From positions 16,312 to 80,311 of the forward strand of contig QKGI01000045.1 of the NCBI GenBank assembly GCA_003250475.1: a stretch of DNA of 64,000 nucleotides, in the 5' to 3' direction. The notes below the pieces were generated by a model. The model saw only the letters and a list, made by a program, of their open reading frames with translations. It was not told where the DNA came from and ran no database searches. The DNA is from Bacteroidota bacterium (lineage in GTDB: Bacteria; Bacteroidota; Bacteroidia; Bacteroidales; VadinHA17). Both the position numbers and the translations under genes were made by a program. Below, one piece after another: positions 1 to 10,463 of the stretch. How positions within the stretch are numbered: the stretch's first letter is position 1; each line of letters opens with the position of its first letter.

Positions 1-236
1 GCAGTGAATACCTTCTTTCGCCCGAGGATGTCTCCCAGCCTGCCGGCAGGAAGCAACAGGATAGATGTGGCAAGCATATAGCTGCTTATCACCCAGTTAA
101 GGGTGACAGCATTCAGTGACAGCTCCTCTCCGATGGATGGCAGGGCCAGGTTCACCGATGACCCCATAAAGGGGGTAAGGAACGAGGCGAAGGCGGTAAC
201 GGTAAGTACTGATCTTTTTAACTCTTTCTCTGTCAT
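1..236 (-). CDS. MFS transporter, DHA2/EmrB-like, partial (N-terminal part, runs off the window edge)
   Basis: Reverse-strand translation MTEKELKRSVLTVTAFASFLTPFMGSSVNLALPSIGEELSLNAVTLNWVISSYMLATSILLLPAGRLGDILGRKKVFT has the MFS loop motif GRLGDILGRKKV; start overlaps the dtd stop. Confidence 0.85.
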   Translation of the reverse strand, partial: MTEKELKRSVLTVTAFASFLTPFMGSSVNLALPSIGEELSLNAVTLNWVISSYMLATSILLLPAGRLGDILGRKKVFT

Positions 237-685
237 TCCCTGTTCCTGCTGTCAATTATTATCGTCACCGGCCCGTCGTTTACCAGGTCTATCTCCATCA
301 TGGCTCCGAAAACACCGGTACCGGGAGCATCTCCCAGGAGCTCCCCGGTGGCAGAGATGAATTTTTCGTAAAGAGGTATTGCCTTTTCCGGCCTGGCAGC
401 CCTGATATAGGAAGGCCTGTTGCCCTTTTTTGTGCTGGCATGAAGGGTGAACTGGCTAACAATGATGATCCCACCCCCCGCTTCTTTCACAGCCATGTTC
501 ATCACCCCGTTTTCATCATCAAAAACCCTTAGGTTCACGATTTTTGATGCGAGCCACAGGGCATCCTCCGTTGTGTCCGCCTCCTCGATTCCCAGCAGTA
601 CCAGGAGCCCTTTTCCTATTGCAGAACAGATCTCTCCGCCTGTGGAAACGGAGGCCCTTTTTACTCGCTGGACAACTACTCTCAT
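233..685 (-). CDS. dtd: D-aminoacyl-tRNA deacylase
   Basis: MRVVVQRVKRASV start, SQFTLHA and GxxxNRPSY motifs, full length 150 aa. Confidence 0.95.
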   Translation of the reverse strand: MRVVVQRVKRASVSTGGEICSAIGKGLLVLLGIEEADTTEDALWLASKIVNLRVFDDENGVMNMAVKEAGGGIIIVSQFTLHASTKKGNRPSYIRAARPEKAIPLYEKFISATGELLGDAPGTGVFGAMMEIDLVNDGPVTIIIDSRNRE

Positions 686-746
686 TTTGTTTCTACGGGT
701 GGTAAAAGTAGCAATTATTAACTATTTTTACAGCCTTCCTGAAGCC

Positions 747-1313
747 ATGGATATAGTCACAATAACAGGTATCGCCCTTGGTCTCTCGTTTGACAGCTTT
801 GCGGTCTCCCTTTCATGTGGTGTCATCGAGTCGAGGATACGTTTCAGAAATGCAATGCGTATTGCATTTACGCTGGCGTTCTTTCAGGGCGGTCTGACGG
901 TGCTGGGTTTTTTCCTGGGCTCCACGGTCAGCAAGCAGATAGAAAGACTGGATCACTGGCTGGCGCTTCTCCTTTTGCTGATACTGGGAGCCAGGATGAT
1001 AATCAACGGTATACGGGATGATGATAAAAAGGATCCGGTTGACTACAGCCGCTGGACCGTCCTGCTCACCATGGCTGTCGGTACCAGCATCGATGCATTT
1101 GCCGTCGGCATAAGCTTTGCGTTTCTGAAGGTGCATATATGGAGCGCCGGAGTGATAATAGGCGCGGTGACTTTCCTGGCATCCATGACAGCAATACGAA
1201 TTGGTAAATCAGCGGGGAGTCATCTTGGGTCAAGAGTAGAGATAATAGGAGGCATCATACTCATAATCATTGGAATAAAGATACTGGTGGAGCATCTTGT
1301 TGCAGCCGCGTAA
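747..1313 (+). CDS. mntP: Manganese efflux pump MntP family
   Basis: MDIVTITGIALGLSFDSFAVSLSCG and SIDAFAVGISFAFL repeat; start taken at the internal Met rather than the long ORF start that overlaps dtd. Confidence 0.9.
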   Translation: MDIVTITGIALGLSFDSFAVSLSCGVIESRIRFRNAMRIAFTLAFFQGGLTVLGFFLGSTVSKQIERLDHWLALLLLLILGARMIINGIRDDDKKDPVDYSRWTVLLTMAVGTSIDAFAVGISFAFLKVHIWSAGVIIGAVTFLASMTAIRIGKSAGSHLGSRVEIIGGIILIIIGIKILVEHLVAAA

Positions 1314-1333
1314 TCTGCATCATGTTTATTGTC

Positions 1334-3331
1334 TCATTTATTTTCAGGGTCATCACTTATTGTCTGTCCTGACAGTACGGAGGCCGGATACCGGTTTGTC
1401 CATGCCTCTTCTGTAAACAGGTCCCAGAATATTGAGTATCTCACGTCATAAGTTTCATAGAAAGGCCTGAGCTGCACATCGCGGGGCCTGCCTGTGCTGT
1501 CAAACCGGAAGGTGTTGGCATGACCGGCAACCGGCACTGTCCATTCTTCCGGATTTCTCCTGGTGGTTATCACCACAGGTACATAAAGCAGGTCGGGAGC
1601 ACGACTGTCATTTACCGGCCCCAGCTCTCCGGCAAGGACAACGGGTCCGGAGAAAAGAGCCACCCTGAGCGAGTCGTCAGGCATCGACTCCAGCCTGAGC
1701 CTGAAAGGTATATGAACCTCAATCCGGTCCCCGGTCTTCCAGGTGCGCTTCAGCCTGATAAACGAACCCGGCTCCTGCCTGACATTCCGGTCCCTTCCGT
1801 TCAGGGTTACCTCTATTCCATCAGTTGACCATGACGGATATCTGATACATAATGTCAGCCTGACAGGTTTTTCTGTTATTATTTCCAGGGTTGTACCCTG
1901 TTCGGCCGGATACCCGGTTGTCTGGATCAGCTTCAGCCCCATATCCTGCCAGTCGAGTTCGGATGCGATAAACTGGGTAACATATAGTTCCCGCATATTA
2001 TGGTAATAAATTGATCCGCCGTACTTTGAGTGGTTCTCCATGCCTGTTCCGATGCAGCATGTAAACCATTCAGGGTCCTGAAAAGCTTTAAAGCCCCCCA
2101 TGTCAAGTGAGAGATTATAGACTACGCGCCCATCCACGGGATTCTGAGAGGCAAGGATATGATTGAAGAGTGCCCTTTCATAGAAGTCGGCTGCTTCAGG
2201 GGCGGCGGACCATTCAAAGAGATGCTCGGTAAGTTTGAGCATATTGTAGACGTTGCATGTTTCTGTGGTGCCTTCTCCCAGCCTGTTTCTCAGCTTGCCG
2301 GGCTCTCCGAAATATTCATCGTTTCCATTCCCGCCGGTAACATATGAGTGATGTTTCACCACTGTCTCCCAGAAAAATTCGGCGGTTTTTCTGTCAGTGG
2401 TATCGCCTGTCAACTCATATCTCCGGGCCAGTCCGGTCAGCTTGGGGATGTTTGTGTTTCCATGCTTCCCGGGCAGGATATCTTTTCCCGCTGAAAGGGA
2501 ATCAAGTATAAACCTGTCCTGGAACAGGTAACTCATGTCGAGATATCTCTTATTTCCCGTATCTGCATACAGGTCGGCAAGCACCTCCAGCATGCCTCCG
2601 TATTCACAGTGAAGCATCTGTTCCATCTGTTCCGGCGTCAGGTCATCAATTACAGTATAGATCCATCCGGCAAATTTTTCAGAGATACGGAGTGCGGTTG
2701 TATCACCGCATAAGCGGTAGGCATCGCGCAGACCGGCCATGATCTTGTGTTGTGTGTAAAACGGGGACCAGAGGCCATTGAGGTCGAATCCCCGTGAACG
2801 GATATCGCCGTTGCCGACCTCTTCTTCAAGGATTTTCTTTGCTCCGGGGGAAGCTCCTATATAACCAGATCCGTCAGCGTCCTGGCATTCTTTCAGTTCT
2901 CCGACGATATAGTTGACACGATCAGCAAACTCCCGGTCACCGGTTGTCCGGTACATCATTGACAGGGCACTCAGGTAGTGGCCCAGGCTGTGCCCGGCAA
3001 GTGACTCTCCCTCCCAGCCGCCGTAATGTTCTGCCACTGGTTTAAGGCCTGCTTCGCTTCGGAATCCTGCAAGCAGCCTGTCCGGCTCATAACCGAGTAA
3101 CACCCTCTTATTGAGGTCTGTGGCATGCCCGAAGGGTCCTTCAAGCAGTTTTACCCTGTCAAGTGAGAACGGTAGTACCCTGAATCCGATAACCTCTCTT
3201 CCCCCGGTACGGATCATCCCATATTTTTCCATACCCCTGAGAGTCGCTTCATCCTGGCCGGCACTGCCCTCATCACATGATGATGCCATAATTGCAGCCA
3301 GCAGGCTGAGGATAATAATCCTTTTTTCCAT
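1334..3331 (-). CDS. Glycoside hydrolase family 127 (DUF1680; beta-L-arabinofuranosidase-like), predicted lipoprotein
   Basis: GHSLGHYLSALSMMY, TETCNVYNMLKL and ECCIGTG-like (FTCCIGTGMENHSKYG) family motifs; N-terminal lipobox MASSC. Confidence 0.88.
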   Translation of the reverse strand: MEKRIIILSLLAAIMASSCDEGSAGQDEATLRGMEKYGMIRTGGREVIGFRVLPFSLDRVKLLEGPFGHATDLNKRVLLGYEPDRLLAGFRSEAGLKPVAEHYGGWEGESLAGHSLGHYLSALSMMYRTTGDREFADRVNYIVGELKECQDADGSGYIGASPGAKKILEEEVGNGDIRSRGFDLNGLWSPFYTQHKIMAGLRDAYRLCGDTTALRISEKFAGWIYTVIDDLTPEQMEQMLHCEYGGMLEVLADLYADTGNKRYLDMSYLFQDRFILDSLSAGKDILPGKHGNTNIPKLTGLARRYELTGDTTDRKTAEFFWETVVKHHSYVTGGNGNDEYFGEPGKLRNRLGEGTTETCNVYNMLKLTEHLFEWSAAPEAADFYERALFNHILASQNPVDGRVVYNLSLDMGGFKAFQDPEWFTCCIGTGMENHSKYGGSIYYHNMRELYVTQFIASELDWQDMGLKLIQTTGYPAEQGTTLEIITEKPVRLTLCIRYPSWSTDGIEVTLNGRDRNVRQEPGSFIRLKRTWKTGDRIEVHIPFRLRLESMPDDSLRVALFSGPVVLAGELGPVNDSRAPDLLYVPVVITTRRNPEEWTVPVAGHANTFRFDSTGRPRDVQLRPFYETYDVRYSIFWDLFTEEAWTNRYPASVLSGQTISDDPENK

Positions 3332-3339
3332 TTGAAGTT

Positions 3340-4125
3340 TTAAAACGGTATCATATATCTTTCCCGGTCCGCAAAAACTGCCATCTCTCTGTATCCGGAA
3401 CTTTTGAGAAGATCGTATGCTTCGTCAAAATACTGGCCTATACGTTCCGGGTAATGGGCGTCAGAACTGACACAAACCGGTACGCCGTGTTCGGCAAAAA
3501 CAGGAAGATACTTTTTATCCGGGTAGAAGTCATTAAGCGGTTTGTTACGCCCGTTGGTATTTAGTTCGAAAGCCACATCATGTATTTCAAGTGCAGATGC
3601 CACCATGTTGTAGAGATGTGAGATATCTTTTTCAGGCGTGAACCTGTGAATACGCACAAGGTCGGGATGTGCAATAATATCAAAGAGCCCTGTTGCGGCG
3701 GCTTCGCAAACGAGATTAAAATAATTTTCATAGATCAGGTCTATATTCTTCCCGATATAAAACTCAGGACCAAGATCAACGGTCTCTTCTCCAAGATAAT
3801 GGATGGACCCAATTATGTAATCAAACGGTGCTGAACAGATAAGCCGTTCCGTCTCCTTTTCCATATTGGGAAGGTAATCGAGCTCAATTCCCAGCCTTAC
3901 GGCTATCTCTTTATGTTCTTTCTTCAATTTCAGGATGTGTTCGATATATTCCGGAAGCCGCTCGTGATCCATACACCAGTCCAGGCTTTTACCGGCAGGA
4001 TTGAGATGGTCTGAGAAACCAACCTCCCTGAGCCCCTTTCTTATTGCAGCTTCGATACATGCCTCCGGCCCCTGCCTGCCATCGCTGTATGTTGTGTGTA
4101 CATGATAATCGGTCCTGTAAATCAT
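3340..4125 (-). CDS. PHP-domain histidinol-phosphatase-like protein
   Basis: DYHVHTTYSDGR, GFSDH, GSIHYL, IAHPDL, SSDAHYPERIG metal-binding motifs. Confidence 0.87.
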   Translation of the reverse strand: MIYRTDYHVHTTYSDGRQGPEACIEAAIRKGLREVGFSDHLNPAGKSLDWCMDHERLPEYIEHILKLKKEHKEIAVRLGIELDYLPNMEKETERLICSAPFDYIIGSIHYLGEETVDLGPEFYIGKNIDLIYENYFNLVCEAAATGLFDIIAHPDLVRIHRFTPEKDISHLYNMVASALEIHDVAFELNTNGRNKPLNDFYPDKKYLPVFAEHGVPVCVSSDAHYPERIGQYFDEAYDLLKSSGYREMAVFADRERYMIPF

Positions 4126-4211
4126 ACTTTTGTCAGCTATATGTTGCTATTTGTCAAAATTAGAAAAGGTGAACGAATTTATTTGCAGATTGTTCTAATT
4201 TTGCATAATCC

Positions 4212-4919
4212 ATGGCGCTTGTGATACAGACACCGAAGAAAAAATGCAATTGCATTTCATGTGAACTCAGGAATCTTGCCTTTTCAAGTCTAAGTGATGA
4301 GGATATAGGGTTGATATGCGAGGTCAGGGAGGAGATATCCTATTCCAAGGGTGAAGTAATTCATCTGGAAGGAGATCCTATACGCTATTTCAAGTATCTG
4401 AAGAACGGGCTTGTCAAACTGTACAAGGTGACGGAAAACGGTGAAGAGCAGATTGTTACAGTTACCAGGCCCTTTGAATTTGTAAGCAATACCAATGTCT
4501 TTCATGAGGAGGCTTACAGGTATTCTCTTTCGGCCCTTGAAGATTCTGTTGTATGCGCCATCAGGATAGACCTGATCAGGGAGATGATAATCAGGAACGG
4601 GAGGTTTGCATTGAATCTCATTACCGTCCTGTCGAGAACCGCGGAGAACATTATTTCGCTGGGTCTTGAGATCAGGAAGAGGAACCTTGCCGGCCGTATA
4701 GCCTACGTACTGCTTTACTTTTCAGGAGAGATATATCATTCGAGAATATTCGACCTCCCTGTTTCCAGGAAGGAGATTGCAGACCTGATCAGTATGAGCT
4801 CTGCCAACGTTATACGAACCTTTTCCGAGTTCAGGCGTGACGGGATAATTAAAACCAACGGCCGGACGATTGAGATAATGGATATGAATAAGCTGGAAAT
4901 CATATCCAGAAGAGGTTAG
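4212..4919 (+). CDS. Crp/Fnr family transcriptional regulator
   Basis: cNMP-binding fold (YFKYLKNGLVKLYKVTENGEEQIVTVTRP) plus HTH SRKEIADLISMSSANVIRTFSEFRRDGII; N-terminal CNCISC cysteines. Confidence 0.9.
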   Translation: MALVIQTPKKKCNCISCELRNLAFSSLSDEDIGLICEVREEISYSKGEVIHLEGDPIRYFKYLKNGLVKLYKVTENGEEQIVTVTRPFEFVSNTNVFHEEAYRYSLSALEDSVVCAIRIDLIREMIIRNGRFALNLITVLSRTAENIISLGLEIRKRNLAGRIAYVLLYFSGEIYHSRIFDLPVSRKEIADLISMSSANVIRTFSEFRRDGIIKTNGRTIEIMDMNKLEIISRRG

Positions 4920-4935
4920 ATTTTTACACCTGGAG

Positions 4936-7464
4936 ATGAATAATATACGCAAAATCATATTTTTAGTTACGCTCTCTTTATGTACGGGATTGCTTGTCTC
5001 TTCCCCGTTGCACTTCGAGCCGGCTTTACGGCAGCTTCCTGACGGCAGCCAGCTACAGCTATATATATCCGGAGATGAATTCTTCAACTACCTTCATGAT
5101 GAAAATGGTTTCCCGGTCAGGGAGGGGGCAGACGGCTACTACTATTACCTCGAACAAAAAGGTGATGAGTTTTTCTTTACAGACCTGAAGGCCGGGTACG
5201 ATAATCCTGCTTCTGATCCTGATATTAAGGAAGTAACGGTGCCTTCCACGGTGCCGGCAAAAAGGGCGGAATACCAGTCTAAAATGGAAGGCAGTTATCT
5301 TGACCGCAGCCAGGCGTCCGCCACAAAATCATTTGATAATCTCAATAACCTGGTGCTTTACATCAAATTCAGTGATGAAGCTTCGCTTTCAAAACCACTT
5401 AGTTATTTCACCGGGCTCTTCAATAATCAAACCGGCACATCTGTCATGGGCTATTACCGGGAGATATCCGGCGGGACCTTTGACGTTGTCAGCTACAATT
5501 TCCCCGGGGAGAGTGCAAGCACCTTCGTATACACAGATAATAACCCGCGATCATTCTACCAGCCCTACGACTTCAAAACCAATCCTGACGGGTATGCGGA
5601 TGACAATGACAGGACAGAGCGAGAGCACGGGCTTCTGGAAAGAGCAGTGTTATGGGCATCAGCTTCAGCTTCTCTGCCGGAAGGCGTTGACTTTGATGTT
5701 GACGATAACGGTGTCTTTGATAATGTATCATTCATCGTTAGCGGTTCTCCTGACGGATGGGCCGATCTGTTATGGCCCCACAGGTGGACGCTTTATACCC
5801 GGATAGTAAAGATCGGATCTCTCAGGGTGGGAGGATATACCTTTCAGATGGAGAATGTCTCCGTAACGACACTCTCGCACGAGATTTTCCATTCTCTTGG
5901 CGCTCCTGACCTTTACCACTACAATGATTCAAGGGTACCTGTCGGACCGTGGGACATAATGGCTTCCGGGAAGGGGCATCCCGGTGCCTGGATGAAATAT
6001 AAATACGGTGCCTGGATCAGTGAGATTCCCGAGATAGCAAAATCAGGAAGATACACCCTGAAGCCCGCCAGCCCGGATGGTGCCGGAGCCGTCATTATAC
6101 ACTCGCCCTATTCTGACGAACAGTTTTTTGTCGCCGAGTACAGGAAAAAAACCGGGTTGTATGAATCATACCTTCCTGCAACAGGCCTCACAATCTCACG
6201 CATAGACAGGAGATACAACGGTAATGCCGACGGTTCTCCGGACGAGATATATGTCTTCAGGTACAACGGCACCTATCACTTTGACGGCTATCCCAATCTT
6301 GCAGCATTGCCCGGGGAGACAGGAGCCACCTCTTTCAACGATACAAGCAACCCATACGGCTTCCTCCAGGACGGATCGGCATCAGGGATGGACATATATG
6401 ACATTGTGGACTATGGAGACAGTGTCTCTTTTTCAGTTAATGTAAACATGCTTTATGACCTGCAAACCCTGCCGGTCAGCTATAACCTTATCAAACTGTC
6501 ATGGAAGGCTGCCATGGCAGGAGATTTTATCGTAGCCGTATCCGATAGCCCCGACCCTCTCCGGCCCGTGGACGGGAAGCCATATTATGAAGGAGATACC
6601 ATAGGCAATGGAGGTACCATACTGCACCGGGGAGACCTGAAATATTATTCTCATACCGGGCTCGAAAGTGACAGGCAATACTACTACACTGTCTGGGGTG
6701 TTACCGATGACCAGCTGAACCAGTATTCAATGACGCTCACTGCCAGCGACCGGACAGGGATATACTATATTGCAGACCTGCCGCATACGGAGGACTTTGA
6801 TGATGTTGATGCCTCCCTTCCCCTCGGGTGGAAATCGTCACTCGGCGCCGAAGGCTGGAGTACGGATATCTCCGGCCCCGATCCTGCAATAATCATGGTT
6901 TCTTCTTCAGACGAGGATAACATTCTATATTCTCCCGGGTTTATGCTTTCAGCCGGACGAAAATATGCCGTCACCTTTAATTACAGGAATATAGTACCGG
7001 GCGTCATCGAGTCCTTCACGCTGAGAGAGGGTGCCGACAGACAAAGCCTTAGCCTTGGCGTGAATATCATCTTCTCGTCCGGGGATATCTCCCTTTCCGG
7101 GGAGATAATGTACAGGGCCCTGGTAAGACCGGACGCTGATGGAATCTATTACCTGGGATTTACCCCTGAAAAAAAGGGCACAGGAGTGGTGCTGAACAGA
7201 TTCAGGGTTGAGGCAGTCCCGGAAAATACGGTGGTCCTTACTGATCCTGTCAGTTTCTACCCAAATCCGTCGGACGGTGTTATTACTGTTCCGGCCAGTG
7301 GCACCACTGCCATTTCAGTCTACAGCAACACCGGGACAAAGTTATATGAAACCGTAATCGAGGGGATGAGCGTGATAGACCTGTCACATCTGAAAAAGGG
7401 CATATATATTATTAAATTCACTTCCGGAAATACCTCCTCCTCAAGGCGACTGATCATCGACTGA
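4936..7464 (+). CDS. M6 family metalloprotease domain protein with T9SS type A C-terminal sorting domain
   Basis: HEIFHSLGAPDLYHY zinc motif; C-terminus SFYPNPSDGVITV...KGIYIIKFTSGNTSSSRRLIID typical of T9SS CTD; signal peptide. Confidence 0.9.
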   Translation: MNNIRKIIFLVTLSLCTGLLVSSPLHFEPALRQLPDGSQLQLYISGDEFFNYLHDENGFPVREGADGYYYYLEQKGDEFFFTDLKAGYDNPASDPDIKEVTVPSTVPAKRAEYQSKMEGSYLDRSQASATKSFDNLNNLVLYIKFSDEASLSKPLSYFTGLFNNQTGTSVMGYYREISGGTFDVVSYNFPGESASTFVYTDNNPRSFYQPYDFKTNPDGYADDNDRTEREHGLLERAVLWASASASLPEGVDFDVDDNGVFDNVSFIVSGSPDGWADLLWPHRWTLYTRIVKIGSLRVGGYTFQMENVSVTTLSHEIFHSLGAPDLYHYNDSRVPVGPWDIMASGKGHPGAWMKYKYGAWISEIPEIAKSGRYTLKPASPDGAGAVIIHSPYSDEQFFVAEYRKKTGLYESYLPATGLTISRIDRRYNGNADGSPDEIYVFRYNGTYHFDGYPNLAALPGETGATSFNDTSNPYGFLQDGSASGMDIYDIVDYGDSVSFSVNVNMLYDLQTLPVSYNLIKLSWKAAMAGDFIVAVSDSPDPLRPVDGKPYYEGDTIGNGGTILHRGDLKYYSHTGLESDRQYYYTVWGVTDDQLNQYSMTLTASDRTGIYYIADLPHTEDFDDVDASLPLGWKSSLGAEGWSTDISGPDPAIIMVSSSDEDNILYSPGFMLSAGRKYAVTFNYRNIVPGVIESFTLREGADRQSLSLGVNIIFSSGDISLSGEIMYRALVRPDADGIYYLGFTPEKKGTGVVLNRFRVEAVPENTVVLTDPVSFYPNPSDGVITVPASGTTAISVYSNTGTKLYETVIEGMSVIDLSHLKKGIYIIKFTSGNTSSSRRLIID

Positions 7465-7569
7465 CATTTACCTCCACAAAGGGTTTTCCCTTGAATAAGG
7501 CATAATAACAAGAATATTTGCCGGATAATTTTTATATTCAGGGACTAAAATGAATTTGGAGGACAGATA

Positions 7570-9102
7570 ATGAAAGTACACCACTTTTCGGTTCATGACA
7601 TTCCAAGAAGAAGGTTTCTTGAACTGACCATGAAAGGCGGCCTGGCTGTTGCTGTTACGCCGGCGCTTCTTTCACAGCTGACGGCATGCGGCCCGGGAGC
7701 TGCCGCGATGACACCGCTAGATACGGACCGGGACCTGATCTCCCGTGTGCTTAAGAAAGCACTTGAAAAAGGAGGGAATTTCTCCGAGGTATATATTGAA
7801 AACAGGATCTCAAGGCAGATCGTTATGGAGGAGTCGGTCTTCAGAAGCGGGCTCTACGGCATCAGCCAGGGAGCCGGGGTCAGGGTTATCAGCGGCAACA
7901 AAACCGGGTATGCCTATACCGATGTAGTGGATGAGGCAAGCCTTATGCGGGCAGCAGAGGTGGCCGCATATGTTGCCGGCGGAGGATCTCCGGCAGCGGC
8001 GGTAAAATTATCAGATACCGACTACCGCTCTTTCGTGACAGTTGAAATGCCGCTGGGAGAGATAGCAGATGAAAAACGTATTGAGATAATCAAAAGGGCC
8101 GACCACGCGGCTCTTTCGTATGATCCCCGGATAAAGATGACCATGGTCGACTATTATGATGAGGTCAGGGGCAGGGTCATTGCCAACAGCGAGGGATTGT
8201 ATCTCCGTGATGAGCTGCCGCTGTTGTTCTTCATAGTCCAGGCGATGTCAGATGACGGCAAGGCAAGACACATGGCCAGGGAGAGGTTAAGTATGCACAG
8301 TGGTTTCGAAATGTTCTCACAGGTCACCCCGGAAGAGGTGGCAAAAAATGCAGCCCGTGAGGCCATCGCCATGCTTGATGCCGGGGAGGCTCCGGCAGGC
8401 ATGATGGATGTGGTGATGCAGAACGGCTGGGGCGGAGTGCTGGTGCACGAAGCAGTGGGTCATCCGCTCGAAGCAGATAACATTGCAAAAGGTATAGGCG
8501 CATTCACAGGTAAACTGGGACAGAAAGTAGCCAGCGAGTGCTTCACAATGGTGGACGACGGAACACTTCCGGACTTCAGGGGTACTATTAATTATGATGA
8601 TGAAGGAACGCCGGCACAGAGAAACGTACTTATCGAAAAAGGGGTGCTTAAGGGGTACATGACAGATATCCTCAGTGCAGGGCAGCTGGGGATGACACGT
8701 ACCGGCAACGGACGCAGGGAGAGCTTCAGGTACATTCCCATCCCCAGGATGACAAACACATTCATTGCACAGGGTAGCGATGATCCGGAGGAGATACTGT
8801 CATCCACGAAAAAGGGCATATATGTGCAGAGCCTGAGCGGCGGGAGCGTAAACCCGGTGACGGGAATGTTCAACTTCACATGCCGGGAGGCCTACCTGAT
8901 CGAAAACGGGAAAAAGACCAGGCCAATCAGGGGCGCAACGCTGATCGGGTCGTGCCTGGATGTAATATCAAATATCGATGCCGTCGGCAACGACCTGGCT
9001 TTTGGTCCCGGCATCTGTGGCAAGGGACAGAGCGCTGAAGTAACGGCAGGGCAACCTACTGTCAGGATTAGGGGCATCAACGTTGGCGGGAGCAAGGCCT
9101 AG
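7570..9102 (+). CDS. tldD: TldD-type metalloprotease with twin-arginine/lipobox-like N-terminus
   Basis: HEAVGHPLEAD (HExxxH) motif; N-terminus PRRRFLELTMKGGLAVAVTPALLSQLTAC. Confidence 0.9.
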   Translation: MKVHHFSVHDIPRRRFLELTMKGGLAVAVTPALLSQLTACGPGAAAMTPLDTDRDLISRVLKKALEKGGNFSEVYIENRISRQIVMEESVFRSGLYGISQGAGVRVISGNKTGYAYTDVVDEASLMRAAEVAAYVAGGGSPAAAVKLSDTDYRSFVTVEMPLGEIADEKRIEIIKRADHAALSYDPRIKMTMVDYYDEVRGRVIANSEGLYLRDELPLLFFIVQAMSDDGKARHMARERLSMHSGFEMFSQVTPEEVAKNAAREAIAMLDAGEAPAGMMDVVMQNGWGGVLVHEAVGHPLEADNIAKGIGAFTGKLGQKVASECFTMVDDGTLPDFRGTINYDDEGTPAQRNVLIEKGVLKGYMTDILSAGQLGMTRTGNGRRESFRYIPIPRMTNTFIAQGSDDPEEILSSTKKGIYVQSLSGGSVNPVTGMFNFTCREAYLIENGKKTRPIRGATLIGSCLDVISNIDAVGNDLAFGPGICGKGQSAEVTAGQPTVRIRGINVGGSKA

Positions 9103-9126
9103 CTTTAACAATTAATAATTAGCGAA

Positions 9127-10461
9127 ATGAATTATACATCTCTTGCAGAAAAACTTGTATCGAAAGCCCTTAAAGCAGGGGCTGATGCAGCTGAAATTTA
9201 TATATCCGCAGGCCGGAACCTGTCGGTCAATATCCTCAATAATGAGATCGAGACCATTGAAGAAGCCGATTCTGCCGGCGTAGGAATACGCGTTATTGCC
9301 GGGGGGTCAATAGGCTTCAGTTACAGCAACAGCCTGGATCTCAGGGCGCTGGAAGATACCATTGCAATGGCAGTGAAGTTTGCCCGGCTCACCACGCCGG
9401 ATGAAAATAATATTCTCCCGGAGCTGACAGGAGAGACAACCGTTGAGGATCTTTTTGATCCCGAGATTGGTGAAACCAGCCTTGAAAAAAAGATTGCCAT
9501 GGCCCTGGAGCTTGAGAAGATCGCCATGAGTGATGAAAGAATAACAAAAAGCTCAGGATCCTCATACGGCGAGAGTATTGCGGAAATAATCATCTCCAGC
9601 TCATCGGGATTCACGAAAAGCTACAGGGCTTCCGGATGCGCTCTCGGAGTGAGCGTGGTAGCCGAAAAGGGGGAACAGAAGAAGACAGGAGGAGACTACT
9701 GTTCACGCCGTTTCTTCAGCGATCTCCTACCACCGGACCAGATCGCTGTCAAGGCTTCGAGAAAGGCATGGGAGATGCTTGATCCCAGGATGGTAAAGAC
9801 ACAGAAAGCATCGGTTATATTTGATCCCGATGTGGCAGGATCCCTCCTTCGCGGTGTTATCTCCGCACTTAACGGCGAAAGGGTTCTTCAGGGAGCCAGC
9901 TTCCTTGCAAGCTCTATGGGCAGGCAGGTTGCCTCCTCTCTGCTGACCATCGTTGATGACGGTACCAGACCGAGGTCCCTGGGCTCTTCTCCTTTTGACG
10001 ACGAGGGTGTGCCTACAATGAAACGGTCTCTCATTGAAAATGGTGTTGTTGCAGGGTTTCTCTATAACACCATTGCAGCCAAGAGAGCCGGCACGGTAAG
10101 CACAGGCAACGCCTCAAGAAGAGGATACGATTCATTGCCGGGCATTGGAACACATCATCTTTCGCTTGCGCCGGGATCGTACAGCAGGAGCGAGATTATT
10201 GCCGCAACCGACAGGGGCCTGCTTCTTAACGGGGTCACCGGGTACGGCATCGATTCTGTCAGCGGGAACTTCAGCGGCGGAGCCTCCGGCTTCTGGATCG
10301 AGAAGGGAACCATCCTCTATCCCGTTGAGGGACTGACAATAGCCGGCAGTGCCGACGCTATTCTCAACGGCATCGATATGATGGGTAATGACATTGATAT
10401 GAACCGCTCTTTTGCCTCTCCCACATTCCGCATCAATGAGATGCAGATAGGCGGCAGATAA
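9127..10461 (+). CDS. pmbA: TldD/PmbA family protein, TldE (PmbA)-type, no HExxxH
   Basis: GADAAEIYISAGRNLSVNILNNEIETIEEADSAGVGIRVIAGGSIGFSYS; paired with upstream tldD; lacks zinc motif as expected for the TldE partner. Confidence 0.88.
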   Translation: MNYTSLAEKLVSKALKAGADAAEIYISAGRNLSVNILNNEIETIEEADSAGVGIRVIAGGSIGFSYSNSLDLRALEDTIAMAVKFARLTTPDENNILPELTGETTVEDLFDPEIGETSLEKKIAMALELEKIAMSDERITKSSGSSYGESIAEIIISSSSGFTKSYRASGCALGVSVVAEKGEQKKTGGDYCSRRFFSDLLPPDQIAVKASRKAWEMLDPRMVKTQKASVIFDPDVAGSLLRGVISALNGERVLQGASFLASSMGRQVASSLLTIVDDGTRPRSLGSSPFDDEGVPTMKRSLIENGVVAGFLYNTIAAKRAGTVSTGNASRRGYDSLPGIGTHHLSLAPGSYSRSEIIAATDRGLLLNGVTGYGIDSVSGNFSGGASGFWIEKGTILYPVEGLTIAGSADAILNGIDMMGNDIDMNRSFASPTFRINEMQIGGR

Positions 10462-10463
10462 CC

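Noticed and set aside
447-746. N-terminal 100-codon extension of the mntP ORF
   Set aside because: Lies antisense within dtd; the family N-terminus matches the Met at 747
686-746. Looked for a yybP-ykoY (manganese) riboswitch ahead of mntP
   Set aside because: The gap is only ~60 bp and lacks the conserved junction sequence
813-1136. 107-aa minus-strand ORF inside mntP
   Set aside because: Antisense shadow of a well-supported gene; no family features
5300-5806. 168-aa plus-strand ORF inside the M6 protease gene
   Set aside because: Alternate frame of a clearly coding gene; composition is implausible
9127-10461. Considered a pseudogene because it lacks HExxxH
   Set aside because: TldE/PmbA partners normally lack the motif; frame is intact over 444 aa
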